From NCBI GenBank assembly GCA_024305405.1, contig JAKNDB010000092.1, positions 1 to 64,000 on the forward strand: 64,000 nucleotides of DNA, given 5' to 3'. Positions 1 to 11,900 of this stretch are shown in pieces. Each line of letters starts with the position of its first letter. Position 1 is the stretch's first letter. Under the pieces are notes generated by a model that saw only the letters and a list, made by a program, of their open reading frames with translations, did not search any database and was not told the origin of the DNA. Both the position numbers and the translations under genes were made by a program. The DNA is from Dirofilaria immitis (Eukaryota > Nematoda > Chromadorea > Rhabditida > Onchocercidae).

Positions 1-2640
1 TCCATATTTAGTACTAAAATATGTGCCTCACATCAATTTTTCTGTCTGTTCAACTGATAGCCTTTAACTTTATGCCTTTCACCAAATCTTTGGTAAGGAG
101 ACAGTTATCCTACTGAGAGTAAATTCATAATATGAGTTAAATAAGCCAATAAAATATGCTAATGAATTTTGATTAACATTAGCTGCAAAGCAATCAAATT
201 ATCCTGCATGTTTTTTATTTAATGTTCGAAATTAGCCTTGATTAGGAAATCCAATAATTAAGGCTTTAGTCAAGATATATTAGAATAAATTTTGCAGGCA
301 AGCTTATATCACGCAAAATCTCGAATCAAGATGATGCTCGAAATGTGAGAGATATAGCGACAAATGGTAGTGAGGGTCGCGAATACATGAAACACTCAAA
401 GAGTTAAATCTATTTTGGGATAATATATTCCAACTTTTCTTACAGTTTGCCCAATATATCCAGCCATTGCTAAATTTAATCTTTTCTATATATTTGATGA
501 TTTGGATAAGTCGAATATCGTAATAGATAAAATGACTGAGTCATCAGAAGAATCAAATTTATTGATTAATGAATTAATTGCTGTTCTTATCAACTCAACG
601 AACAAGAAATTTTAACACTTGAAACAGTTCAAATCCAAATGTATTTTCTAATTTCTTGTTAGTTATCATAAACCCTAATGGAGATAACAATGCTTTCCAA
701 TTTTTCTAAAGCTTGCATATTCTATAAAATTCAGTTGAAATTGTTGTTTTCCAATTTGATTAACTTTTCTGCTTTTCCTATCTCAAAGTAATTTATAGGA
801 TAAAAATTGGACAAAATATATTATTAAGTCTATTTTATGCATTCTCCTAACTTTAAGCATTATAATTCTATTTTTGAGTGTTTACTTAGCAATTGAAATA
901 AATATTTATCAATACAGAGCTTCGCGCAATCTATCGTACATGTTTTGCAAAAGACATTGAAACATGAATTAAATGATAGCCGTATAATATTTTGTAGAGT
1001 ATCATTTTTTGGTATTGTTCAATATTTATATTTCTGCATTATTATAATCACAGTATATGTTCATGCAAATTTATGATTAAAAAATTTGGTAATTCATGTT
1101 TGTTTTCTAATTAATAAAATTAATTGCAATGGATATAATAGTTTACTGGTCAAAATTGTCTAGCAATCTCATATTAACAAAATTTTTGGTGAAAAGTTAC
1201 ATATTGTTTCTCTAATCTTATCAATATATGAAAAAAGTAAGGAAAGATTACAATAAGATTAATCCAAATTATACAGATCAAAAAATATTGCAATATTTGA
1301 CCATTCAACACTTTACATTTAAATGCCTGCAATTCGCTTCTTTGTTTTTTTTTTTTTTTATATCATTGCGTTCAGCTATCACTATTTAAATAATGAACGA
1401 AAAAACTCCTCCTTCATCAGACAAATTTGCTTAGTCAAAAGAACTTCAAATTGAGGTTAAGAAGGATATGCACGCATAACATTTGCTTCCGAATTATCTG
1501 ACGATAAAACTGATCAATGAATATTATTCAACGAATTTTGTGATATTATTCATGCAAACGTTTTGTAGTTTTTATTGGAAATATCAAAAAAAAAAAAACA
1601 GTATTCAAAAATTAATATATTTAAATTTGTCCAACAAATTCGAAAAATTCGTCTATAATAAATTGGACCCATAAATTGTCACACAAATTATGAGGGACAG
1701 CAATATTTGAGCAAAATTTATATGACAAAAATATTTAAACGATAAGTATATAGTTTTCCAAAAAAAAAAAAAAAACGTAAGTCATACAAACAATCGTGCT
1801 GTTAAACATCGTAATAATCAAGAAGTTCAAGTAAATGCACTTGATCAATTCAAATTCAAACATCAACAATCATACTAATAAGTAACAGTCAGTACGCCAA
1901 TTTCACGCAACACTTAGTTTATCTTAATTTGAACACTTCTCGATATATATGTGAAAGTTTATCTTAATTTGAACACTCTCGACATATATGTAAAATTCTG
2001 AATGGCCTTTGCTATAGTTCCTTCATCATTTTTAATTTTTTCATACATTTCATTTAGTATAAGATGGTAGCATTTTAACGAAACTTCACATGTAAGAAAT
2101 AAAGAGGAAATAATCATGACTTATTAAATGGCATATGCTGATATTTAATCTTTGAAAAGCGTCAGTTTATATTATTATCACCCATAATCTTTCACATTTC
2201 CTTTGTTTCAACAGTGTTTACCGAATTATTCGCTGTTGCACATTCTACATATATTAATAAAATTCCAAGCTGTCCAAAAATGAATCAAGTCTAGATTGAT
2301 ACGAAAAGCTTAGATAATATTGCAGAGTATACATTGCAATCCATGTAGATAATTTTAATTAAACGCGATACTGACCTATCAATACAGAAAATGAGTATGA
2401 AAAATACTTGTATAATGGTACTAACGCATGTCTGAAATATTTTCTATCAAAACTATTAGATATTACGGGATACATTTATGGCAAAATTAATGAAACAAAT
2501 GTGAACTTTAACGTCGGATAAAAAAATATCGTATTCCTTTCGTTTACAATTTCTATTGTTTCAATAATTTTCGTTAGAAATATTATTGAAAATCTTAAAT
2601 TCGTGATCACGAGGTTTTTTAAATTTAATATTATTTATTT
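1..2640. other. AT-rich region with decayed gene fragments
   Basis: No intact gene is seen. Two stretches are diverged copies of coding pieces found on the minus strand at 14.7-16.1 kb: about 326-560 resembles the exon at 15822-16083 (shared word ttttgggataa near 412), and about 1415-1600 resembles 14707-14920 (shared tagtcaaaagaac). They occur in the same relative order and with similar spacing (about 1 kb), so this is probably an old duplicated block. Both are interrupted by stops. The rest is A/T-rich DNA with poly-A and poly-T runs. Confidence 0.5.
1916..1994. repeat. Two-copy tandem repeat, about 40 bp unit
   Basis: Two adjacent copies beginning agtttatcttaatttgaaca (1916 and 1956) differ at a few positions. 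The repeat is non-coding and short; no function is suggested. Confidence 0.8.
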
Positions 2641-2765
2641 GAAAAATATGATTTCATGTCCCAAATCTTTGGTGCATTCTGTTAGCGCCATGACGCTTTT
2701 TATTCTACAATTATATTTAATGCGAATTAAGAAATGATGCTGATGCTAACCAAATCTCTTATCAA
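2640..2765 (-). pseudogene. Inverted, broken copy of a GPCR exon
   Basis: Read on the minus strand this matches the intron/exon junction and fourth exon of the receptor gene at 6.28-6.42 kb. It shares the gataagagatttgg..cagcatcagcatcatttct intron segment, a ttgtag acceptor, and an exon giving a peptide like GANRMHQRFGHEIIFFK. Unlike the parent it runs straight into a stop where the parent has its splice donor. It is an isolated exon remnant in inverted orientation, hence a pseudogene fragment. Confidence 0.65.
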
Positions 2766-2985
2766 ATTCAATATGTACAAATTACACAACACATACGAGC
2801 TACGATGAAATATTAAATCACTGAAAGGATAGATTTCAGCAATTTTGTTTTTTCGAGACTTCGATGCAAATCGAAACGATGTTGATGAGAAAGTGTTTGA
2901 TAAAAAAATTTTACATAGCTTGGAACGCAAAATTGAAACATGTAAGCAATGCAATAAAAAGCAACGACATTAGAGATAATGGAAA

Positions 2986-3291
2986 TTGTCGCTAAAATCG
3001 CGAGAATTCCTTACACGGAAAAAGAGGAACCTCAGCACTAAAGCTATCAATAGAGGATATAATTTCAACGAGGCGGTTGGACATGTACATCGGGCGTTAT
3101 TCAATCTCCTTTCTCCTTTAAGTTATGTTGTCGTCATTAAAGATTATCTGACTGATATCATTGAATTTGCATTACTGATCTTATCATTGATGTATCATCA
3201 AATTAATCGTAATAAAAGTTTAATTACTCAATTTGAGGTTTTACCACTGAAAAACAGAAAGAGTTCTCAAAATTTTAATACGATTAAATAA
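2986..3291 (+). pseudogene. Fragment of unidentified nematode membrane-protein family (copy A)
   Basis: An open frame of 101 codons whose distal part (hydrophobic stretch DIIEFALLILSLMYH, then a QINRN-type stretch) matches, at DNA level, the minus-strand sequence at 16.56-16.92 kb, including the shared word ccactgaaaaacagaaag / ccattgaaaaacagaaag. Conservation between two diverged copies suggests it once coded for part of a membrane protein. No start context, splice sites or neighbours complete it. I do not recognise the family; it may be a broken gene copy or an isolated exon. Confidence 0.35.
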
Positions 3292-4077
3292 GATCGACGA
3301 AAAGGGCAATGATAATATTAATGCTTAAAACAAGACATATAGGAATTGTTAACAATTAAATTTAGTTAATTGCTTGGATTGATATACACATAGAAAGTAT
3401 ATTATCGTGTTTTAAACATTTTTGTCTCAATAGTCTTTTTAATCTTTCGCGATCTTATTCAACAATTATCAAAAAAACAAAATATTGGAAATAATCCAAC
3501 GATGAGAACCACGAAAATTTCCCATAACCACTATATTTTATATTGCGAAAATCGAAAAGATATTAACACACAAATTTCATTTATCGAATTCAAAGTGATT
3601 AAAATTAAAATACTTTTCCAAATGCTGTTATGCGTTTGAGACGAATTCTTGTATAAAAAAATCAGAATGTTAAATGTTTTTAAATCATTTCCTTTAAGGA
3701 TCTGAGCGACGTTAGATATGTCTTTAAAAGGGACATTGAAAACATTTTATATAATAATATGAAATTTTCAGCTTTTAATTTTTTCAAAATGATATTATAA
3801 TGTTTTATTGTTTATGCAAAATTTCTGATTCAGCCAGTTGCTATGATGTTTGATCTAACAACATGTGCTTCCTTTTTAGACGCCTTCTTCGTTCCTTGTC
3901 ATCGATAAAATATACCATTCGAAATTTCATAACTTCCAATATATTTGAGCAAAAAGATTCGATCAACTTAAATGCAGATAGAGAAAAGTAATATATAATT
4001 ATTTTGATAAGCAAAAACTACTAGAAGCATTTTAAAATATGACGGATTTTTCATTCATTTATCACTTTAGAAATAAA

Positions 4078-4223
4078 AATGAATACTGAATTAATGCTAT
4101 CACTGCTTGAAAAAATAAGAGAAAATATCAATTGCTTAGAAATATTCAATATTACGTTTCGTGATATATTCGTACAAGTATTCGAAACGGTGATATATTT
4201 TCCTTATCTTGTAAATTAAAATG
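4078..4223 (+). pseudogene. Fragment of the same unidentified family (copy B exon)
   Basis: A short open frame starting MNTELMLSLLEKI aligns loosely with the minus-strand exon at 15822-16083: LLEKI.., then ..ETVIYFPYLVN against ..LILEKL.. and ..STLYHIFPSLYN. It lies about 0.8 kb downstream of the copy-A fragment at 2986-3291, in the same order as the 16.9 to 15.8 kb pair. Function unknown; weak evidence. Confidence 0.3.
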
Positions 4224-5091
4224 AAGTATTTAGAAATCGTTTCCAAGATAGTGTAAAAAATTAAAATCTTTCAACTTAAGGAAGCCAAAAAACTATCGTT
4301 ATTATTCAATTTCTTGTAATCAAGTCTGCCAACTGCAGAATCTAAAGTCAATTTAAATTTATTCGAACTTTTGATGGAAATAATATTATCAAAAATGACG
4401 AAAATATCGCAGAAATAATTAACTTGATTTTCAACTAAATTTCATTACTTTCATTCAAGGTAAGGAGTAAAGTTTTTCATAATTACATTTCATCGTTTGC
4501 AGACTCTTGAATATAAATCAGAAATAATTATTCTTTCATTTGTCAGCATTTACGATTTTAATCTCTTTCTCTAAGTGTAATTATTTTCAGAAGTCAATTT
4601 ATATCACTGTCCATTAGCATATGATTTCATGTTTTAGTAGGAAAAAGAAGTTTCAACAATATTTAAATTATCATCCCAAAAATATTCTTATTCTCAGCAT
4701 ATTTCTCTATGAAATTCGAGCTAACTTTAGATTTTATCAAGCAAAAGTTGCATTCATTGCTCTTTCATATTCTTCTATATATTCAAATGTATTTTTTATG
4801 ATAAAATATAATTTCAGGTAATTACTGATGGTAAATTAAATTTGAGATACATTTCATTCTTATATCTAACAAAAAACAATGCAAAATGATACGCAAAAGC
4901 CGCTCGATTCTGATGTCATTACCTATGCATTTGCCGTACCGGTATTATTTGAATATATTTAATTTCACAAACAAATCTCATTGCTGTTGTTCAGTAAAGA
5001 ATTCAGAAATTTTTAAGTCTATTCAATTTTTAGTTTTCTTTTCTATTGTAAAGTATGTCTTGGAATTTCAAATCTTTTCTCGATAAATAAA

Positions 5092-6793
5092 TTGCTTTAT
5101 TTTTCTCCTTTATATAAAATTTATTCCGCTCGAATAATTGGTCATGAGAAAGAATTAATTCGAAATTTTTCCATTTCAGCTTGGTTTCTTGGATTACTTA
5201 CATATGGATTATCTCTATATCTCATTCATAAATCACCGCGGTATCATAATGTATTTGGAATTCTGTGTACCACTTGTGCCTTATTCCACATACAAACTGT
5301 TAGCGCTCTACTTCTTTGGACACTTGTCAGAATTACTGTGTAAGTCATTACTGCATTCTCACTTATCCATTTAAATAATAATGTGTAGTAATTTTCCAGA
5401 GACGAAACTGCTTAGAATTATCAGGTATCAGTAGTAAATTTTCTATTAAAAGAATAATATTATTTTCTGCTCGGTATTCATAGTTGATAGGCAATTATTG
5501 ATATCTTAATAAGTTCAAGTGAATTTTTCAATAACATGGTGAATATTGACTCAGTAAATTCTTTCGACTTAATTTATTTCTTCCATTTACGACGCTTCTT
5601 ATTTATTATTCATATAATAAGTCGCATCGAATTAATTAGGCAAATGGGACTAACATCATTTCCGTGGCTTATTTTCTCACGAATAACAGCTCCATTTGCT
5701 AATTCGACGATATTTGCTATTGTTTGGATGCAATTCGTTCTTGCTATAAATCGCCTTTCGGCAATTTCATATCCAATAGCATATAAACATATCTTCAGTA
5801 CGAGAAATGCTGGATAACAGTCGTCTCTTTATGGTTGATCAGTATGCTAATCACTGCTATTTATTACAACGGTATTAGAATTGAATTGTGATATAGTGTT
5901 TTCTATTTTTACCCATATCTTCATACTGGATTCTATCCAAATTAGAAATTCCTGAAATATTAAATTTTAATTGCAGTTGAATGTACACGTTACGTCGAAG
6001 CAGATATTTATTCATGGTCAACACTCTTGACCATGCGATCATTATTTCATCGCTTATATTGCTTCATCGCTCTCCGATGGCATTATCATTGCCGCTGTTA
6101 TTGTCGATGCCGTTGCTTTTTATCGTATTGTCACCTATTTGAAAGTATATTTCAATTTTGAATCTAAGTTGCGTGCACTTTTTGGTTGAAACACAGCAGT
6201 TTGGACTTTTGATGAACTTCGCTTCAGTTTGTTTCGAAGTTTGGGAATCATTGTAGCTCTTACCTGCTCACATAATTTGCGCATATTTGATTTGATAAGA
6301 GATTTGGTCAGCATCAGCATCATTTCTCAATTTGCATCAAATATAATTGCAGAAAAAAGACGTCAGGGCGCTAATAGAACGCAGCAAAGATTGGGACATG
6401 AAATCTTATTTTTCAAAGAGGTAATATTAATTAAAAATTCGATCATAAATCTGAAGTTTTAATATTAATTCTTGCGAAAATTATTGGAAAACGTCAACAT
6501 CAATAGAAACTGTAAAAAACACATCCGATATATTCTTTATTCGACTTTAAATTTGCTGTAATTGTATTTCCGTAATGTTTAATAGTTTTTGACAGAAAAT
6601 ATTTCAGACTTGCGTCAGTACTGTTATACAAGTATTTTCCATGATTATTTTCCGAATTGATATGCCAGTATCGAGGTTGACTAAAGTTACATATACGTGG
6701 CTTATGATGCATACATTGGATGGGTATGTGCTGATTATACACTGTTGTTTAGGTTTTTCATATCAAAGTTTGATCCATTCCTGGACTGTTTGA
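5092..6793 (+). CDS. Nematode serpentine chemoreceptor-type 7TM GPCR (srx-like)
   Basis: Five exons fit a rhodopsin-like nematode receptor. E1 (to 5339) gives TM1-2: hydrophobic SAWFLGLLTYGLSLYLI, then HNVFGILCTTCALFH. E2 (5622-5871) gives TM3 with the signature NRLSAISYPIAYKHIF, then TM4. E3 (5977-6144) starts with a Cys-bearing loop (ECTRYVEADIYSW) and ends in a TM5-like IIIAAVIVDAVAFYRI. E4 (6353-6420) is a basic loop (RRQGANRTQQRLGHE). E5 (6608-6793) holds TM6 and TM7 (TKVTYTWLMMHTLDGYVLII) and ends at a TGA. Splice sites are GT..AG. Such receptors usually sense small molecules in ciliated sensory neurons; the ligand is unknown. Frame slips occur at 5805-5807 (A3), inside E3, and at 6353-6358 (A6). 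The N-terminus before TM1 is not defined. It may be a real gene with sequencing indels or a recent pseudogene; the srx assignment rests on motif resemblance only. Confidence 0.7.
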
Positions 6794-6907
6794 AATTTTA
6801 TTAATCAGTATTTCCGAAACAAGATAACTTCCTCGAGCAATACAAAAGATAATAATCGAATTGCAATTCAGTTTATCATTCATATTCTTCAATCGTCATT
6901 TGCTGAA

Positions 6908-7075
6908 GAAACAAAATATAGTGGGCGTTCGTACGAACACAGTAGACTTACGCACAAAAACAATAAGAAATGATTTGAATACAGCGATGATATGTACAAC
7001 AGCAAATACTCCAGTAAATATCGCTGTGACGAAGAGAAGTGTGAATGTAATCGGTAATAATATAAACTAATGGCT
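6908..7075 (-). pseudogene. Possible membrane-protein exon, minus strand
   Basis: On the minus strand one frame is open and strongly hydrophobic (LPITFTLLFVTAIFTGVFAV, then VHIIAVFKSFLIVF) and reaches a good donor, gtgc|gtaagt, near 6949. This resembles TM5-TM6 of a serpentine receptor and lies tail-to-tail with the GPCR at 5.1-6.8 kb. No partner exons were found, so this is a lone exon or remnant. Confidence 0.3.
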
Positions 7076-7420
7076 TTTTAAAATTGTGATAAAAACGTTG
7101 TTACAATTTATAATTCGACGTCTCATTATATTATAGTATAATTTAATGGTATAATATAATCATCTATTCTTAAATGAAAGTTATGAAAAAGCTAAAAATA
7201 ACTGAAAACTACTAGAAAGATAGCATCTGCTTTGCAATTATTCTTTAGGAATATCGCAAATTGTTCGAATTAAGATAAATTAAGCGCTGCACTTAATAGT
7301 GTACTTCCAATAGTTCCAAAGGCAGATCGAAGTGAAATAAGCCAATCAAGCGAATGTAATAATGAATTCTTATTGCTCCATTTGATTGACCTTTTCTATA
7401 TTGTGCTACTTATAGAATTG

Positions 7421-7645
7421 CTAGTTTGACCTAACATTTTAATTTTTATTTACCAGTTTTTCGGTTTCTTTTTTGCTAATTTCGTCATGCATATATTTTA
7501 TTTTCAAATAGTTAGTGATGATTGTTTACCTTGTAAATAAAAGAAGCCAATCCGTTAAATATTTTTATCGATTAATTAGAATTAATTGATATTGTTTTGC
7601 TCAATTCCTTCATTTGGCAGTTACTTAAGTCAAAAAATTTACATC
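7421..7645. repeat. Repeat copy 1, pre-insertion version of the 8.19-9.02 kb repeat
   Basis: Two adjoining pieces, about 7425-7520 (ttgacctaacattttaattttt.. to cgtcatgcatatattttatttt) and about 7535-7640 (cttgtaaata.. to ggcagttacttaagtcaaa), recur at 8196-8290 and 8914-9020. In the second copy they are separated by the solo LTR at 8294-8911. This copy therefore represents the empty site. Confidence 0.75.
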
Positions 7646-8293
7646 GTAATTTTATAATCTTTGAGTCGGATATCAAAATGATTTTTTAAAGTCAACATAT
7701 ATGGCAACTTCGATGCAACAACTTTTTTTTACTTTGCTTTTAATGATGAATTGTCTTATCTTGATCATTAATTTTAATTTCGTTAGCATATTATTCAAAC
7801 TATCGTAAATGTATTGTACTGCTTTGTATGTAAGTGAAATGGAACGAATGCTGTAATTAATTTTAATTCAAATAGAATAATTATTTATAGAATAATCTCT
7901 CGAAATACATCATTCACATTTTACAGTGAAAGGTAAATTTTATTAATGAAATCTTTTCCGATATCTTCGAAAACAAAACTTTTTATAATATCTGGATTCC
8001 GATGAATAATTAATTCCTTGCTAGTTTAATGGTTACTATCCATTCTTCAATTATAATGTTAAAATCTGATAGTATGTGGATGCTGTTCATCATGCCTTAT
8101 TTTTTTCACAAATAACAAGATTCAACATGTACAGTTTTAAAATACAATTAATCACCATATATGATCGTTAAATCTAATAAGCAAGTTAAATCTAATAGTT
8201 TGACCTAATATTTTAATTTTTATTTACCGCTCTTTCGGTTTCTTCTTTCGCTAATTTCGTCATGCATATATTTTATTTTAAAATAGTGATAAT

Positions 8294-8911
8294 TGTCACA
8301 GATTCGAAGAAATCGTGTAATTCATAATTGACATCCAGGTTTAAGAAGTTGCTTCTCATAGTCTTCGACTGTTAAATTTAATTTCTATTAGACATTACCG
8401 ATTGCCATCAGTAAATACACCTCTTACCGCCATCATACGCTGTTTGCTTATTCTTATACATCCAATAAATGTAGCTAAATGTAGGAAAAATGGACTCCTT
8501 TTTCTTATCGATTACGCTGCCTTTCTATATGATGTGGAGATTTATCCCATGTATGTCTGGTTAATTGTTTCATGGGCATCAACTGGTTATTCTTTGCCTA
8601 TATCTTGTCCCACGCAGGGCATATAGAAATTGTATTCAAAGAATTTTTGGGATTGTTCATAAATTTCGAGTGGTAAACAATCGGTCTTCAATCGACCTTT
8701 TACAACTAGCGAAAACCTTCGTTCCCCACAGAAGAAGCAACTCGGGAAATCTTTAACAGCCTATCCTCAAATGGTGAAGAAATTCCTTCCCGTTATCAAT
8801 ATTAGCAACTTTTGATCTAATAGACCTTTCCAACTATAATTGTCTATAAACATCAGTTTATTTTTCCACACCAAAAAGGAAGATTTTCGATTTTTAGCCC
8901 ACGTTCTGCTT
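8294..8911 (+). mobile_element. Solo LTR of a BEL/Pao-type element
   Basis: About 618 bp homologous along its length to the LTR at 44.69-45.29 kb (minus strand there). It begins TGTCACAGATTCGAAG, corresponding to TGTCGGGAAGCCCGAA in the other copy, passes through ttaaatttaatttct and atgtagctaaatgta, and ends near cccacgtt. It splits the repeat whose uninterrupted copy lies at 7421-7645, which fixes its borders. No internal retroelement sequence adjoins it, so it is a solo LTR. Short open frames within it (8402-8756) are incidental. The exact 3' end and target duplication are uncertain by a few bases. Confidence 0.75.
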
Positions 8912-11900
8912 GTAAATACAAATCCGTTAAACATTTTTATCGACCAATTCGAATTAATAGATATTGTTTTGCGAAACTTTTTTCATTGGCAGTTATTTAA
9001 GTCAAACAATTTACATTAGAATAAAACAAAAATCAGGAAATTCGAAAAAGTAACAAAATTTTTTCCGAATTTCTGAATTCGAAAATTCAGGAATTCAACA
9101 GTTACATATCTAAAAACTAGAAAATTTGAAAAACGTCTTATATGAACAGGGGGACATACAGATAATCTTAACTTATCTCAAAATCCAAAATTTTAAAAAA
9201 TTTAAATTAAAGAGTCCTAGTATTCAAACAATTTTTCGTGAATAGAAATCAAAAATTCAAAAAATTTACGAATCCCAAGAATTTGAATAATTAATAAATC
9301 AAAAATTCAAAATTTACGTATCTGTTCATGCATTAATTTATAAATTATTCCAGAAACCATTTTTGCAATCGTACTATCAGTCTTCGCTCCCTATTTTCCG
9401 TATTTTTGGTATATTTTGTTAAAAAGGATAAAATAAGCAAAAAATTAATAGAAAAAACATTGCTGAATTCGATTGTAGAATTTAATGCCGTCTAGCTGTT
9501 TGAATTTGATCATAGAGATTTAAAATCGCTTAATTTAACTTCATCTAATTACCTGTGAAAATGGACTTCATAATCAGTCAAATAGCTGTCAAAGCACAAT
9601 AAGTGTAAACAAATTCTATTAAAATTAGGTAAAAGAACCATTAAAAATTAAATTAATAATAGGAAACGATAAGATTAAGCGACATTAAAATATGAGTGAA
9701 AACAGATTTTGAAAGAAGGAAAATAAAATCATTATAACTTTAAGATGAATCAATAAACTATTCAAAAGTCGCAGTGATTAAAATAATTGAAAACTTTCAG
9801 CTTAACAACAACTACGCGAATAGTTAATTCAAAGCTAAGAGGAAGTTACTAACAATAATCATGCATATGAAGCAATGAATTAATATAATAGAAAATTTGA
9901 AACCTCGAATAAAAGTTATCAGCTCAAAGCAAGACCGATAAAATCGAAACGAAAATAACTGAATTAAAAGCAGATTATTTTTTTCGCTTTAAATGAGCCG
10001 AGAAAAAAACCTTGAAGAGAGCCGCCTCTCACAAACTCTTAAATTTTGATCATGACAACGACTGATGACATGTAGAAGTGTAAAACGATCCTAATTCCTT
10101 TTCGGAAGATGAGAATTCAGTGACTTTCACAGTTATAGTTAATTGAAACGAAAAATTTTTTCAGGTCCCTTTTATTATTTCTTGTTTTTTTTTACTCGTT
10201 TTCCAACTTTTTCCTTTTTTCGTTTTCTTTTTAATTTTTTCTAATTTTTTGGCATTTTTGTTTTTTATTTCCATTTTTCCATTTTTTACTTCTTTATTTT
10301 ATTTTATTATTTGTGTTCTCCTATTTTATTTTAAAATTTTATTAATCCATTTGAAGACGGATTTCGCTGTAAAGAGGATGAGGAATTGAAGCAGATCGTG
10401 CCGAGGCAGCCACATAGGAAGTGAAGGGTAATTGTTATATTTTCGACTGAAAGAAAAATTCACTGATTTGAAGAACTTTTGAAAAACACAATGAATATAT
10501 ATTTTGCATGGCAAGAACCGCATTTTGATTGCTTTTGACCTTCTTAAATAAAGTTCAATTTAACAGAATTTATCTATTTCATATCAAAATTCAATGTTTG
10601 CTTTAATTATTTTACATTATCTAGGAATTTTATAACATACAGGACAAGTTTGTGAATTATTATTATTTCTGTCGATTCTTCAATGCCACTTGTCTATGCT
10701 GATGATATTGACACACTTTTCTTCGTCATTTTCTGGCAAATTAGCCCATTCCGTTGCCTTGGCCAATTTTCATCTTAATTACTACTCTCAGGCAGAAGAG
10801 CCCATACCTGAAGTGTTTCACTTGTCTTCTATCTTTTCTCATCCTCCTTCATTCCTCTTCCTCCATTTCTTTCCGGGATTTTGCCCTTCCAATCTCTCCA
10901 ATTTTCTTCCGCACTTCTCCAAGCAAGCTAGTAGCACATCATCATACTAAAAAGCAGTTATCATTGCTGTATTATTCATTAGAGTATTCAAATCTATAAC
11001 TTTTAAAATTTCGGGACTTCAATACCTTTTGGCATTATTACTAATTTATAATAAAACTTCTCACTCTTTTTACAAAAATTTTCTCATCGAAATCCAGCAA
11101 TAACAATAATATGTATAAATTACAAAATCAATTTATAGAAAAAAATAAAACGAATAATATAAACAGAACATTGTAGATTCTTTTTTAAATATTCCAAAAC
11201 ATCAAATATTTCTTCATCGAAAAACGAATTAATTTTCTGCAATTAAATAACTATTAAATTTGAACAAATATTGTTTATTTAAGATAAGAATTTAATAGCA
11301 TCATAATTCATATTGCAAATTTATTTAAGATTAGCCGTAATATTATTTAGTATCAAAATTTAAACAAAATAATGTCTTCTCATATATCTTTCATATTCTT
11401 TTGGTTTTCATTTGCATTCATTTCAATAAAAATAATAAATTAATTAAAAACATATATATATATATGCATTATCAAAATAACATTCATAAGACAATGAATG
11501 GGATGATATAACATTCCCTTTCTAAATAAACATCCCTTTGCACGCAACAGGAAATAGTTCTCAAATGAACTGACAGTTAGGCCAATATTATTTGGACAAA
11601 TCATATTATTTACTGTATCTGAAAATTGTTCTTTCTTTTGTTATTATAGAGAACATTACTCCATTCATAACTTCTGATTGCCTTCATATTGCTCAAATAT
11701 GTTCGATATATCAGCAAATCTTAGATTAAATACGTTCAATCTGTTGGGAATTCCTGCATTAAATATGTTCGATATATCAAAATGTTTACTCCGGGCACTT
11801 TCTGTGAATCAAATCAATTTCTAAATCGATTCTTATCAAAACAAGTCCTCCTACGAACTTTACTTCCAACTTCTATGTTTTTTTTTCTTTTTTTGTTCAA

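Noticed and set aside
8402..8756. Two overlapping open frames with hydrophobic character, first taken for a receptor fragment
   Set aside because: They lie wholly inside the solo LTR at 8294-8911, whose sequence is homologous to LTRs at 37.5 and 44.7 kb.
10690..10999. Two overlapping frames in a C/T-rich patch, possible exon
   Set aside because: No recognisable motif, overlapping frames are equally open, and no neighbouring exon or conserved copy supports either.
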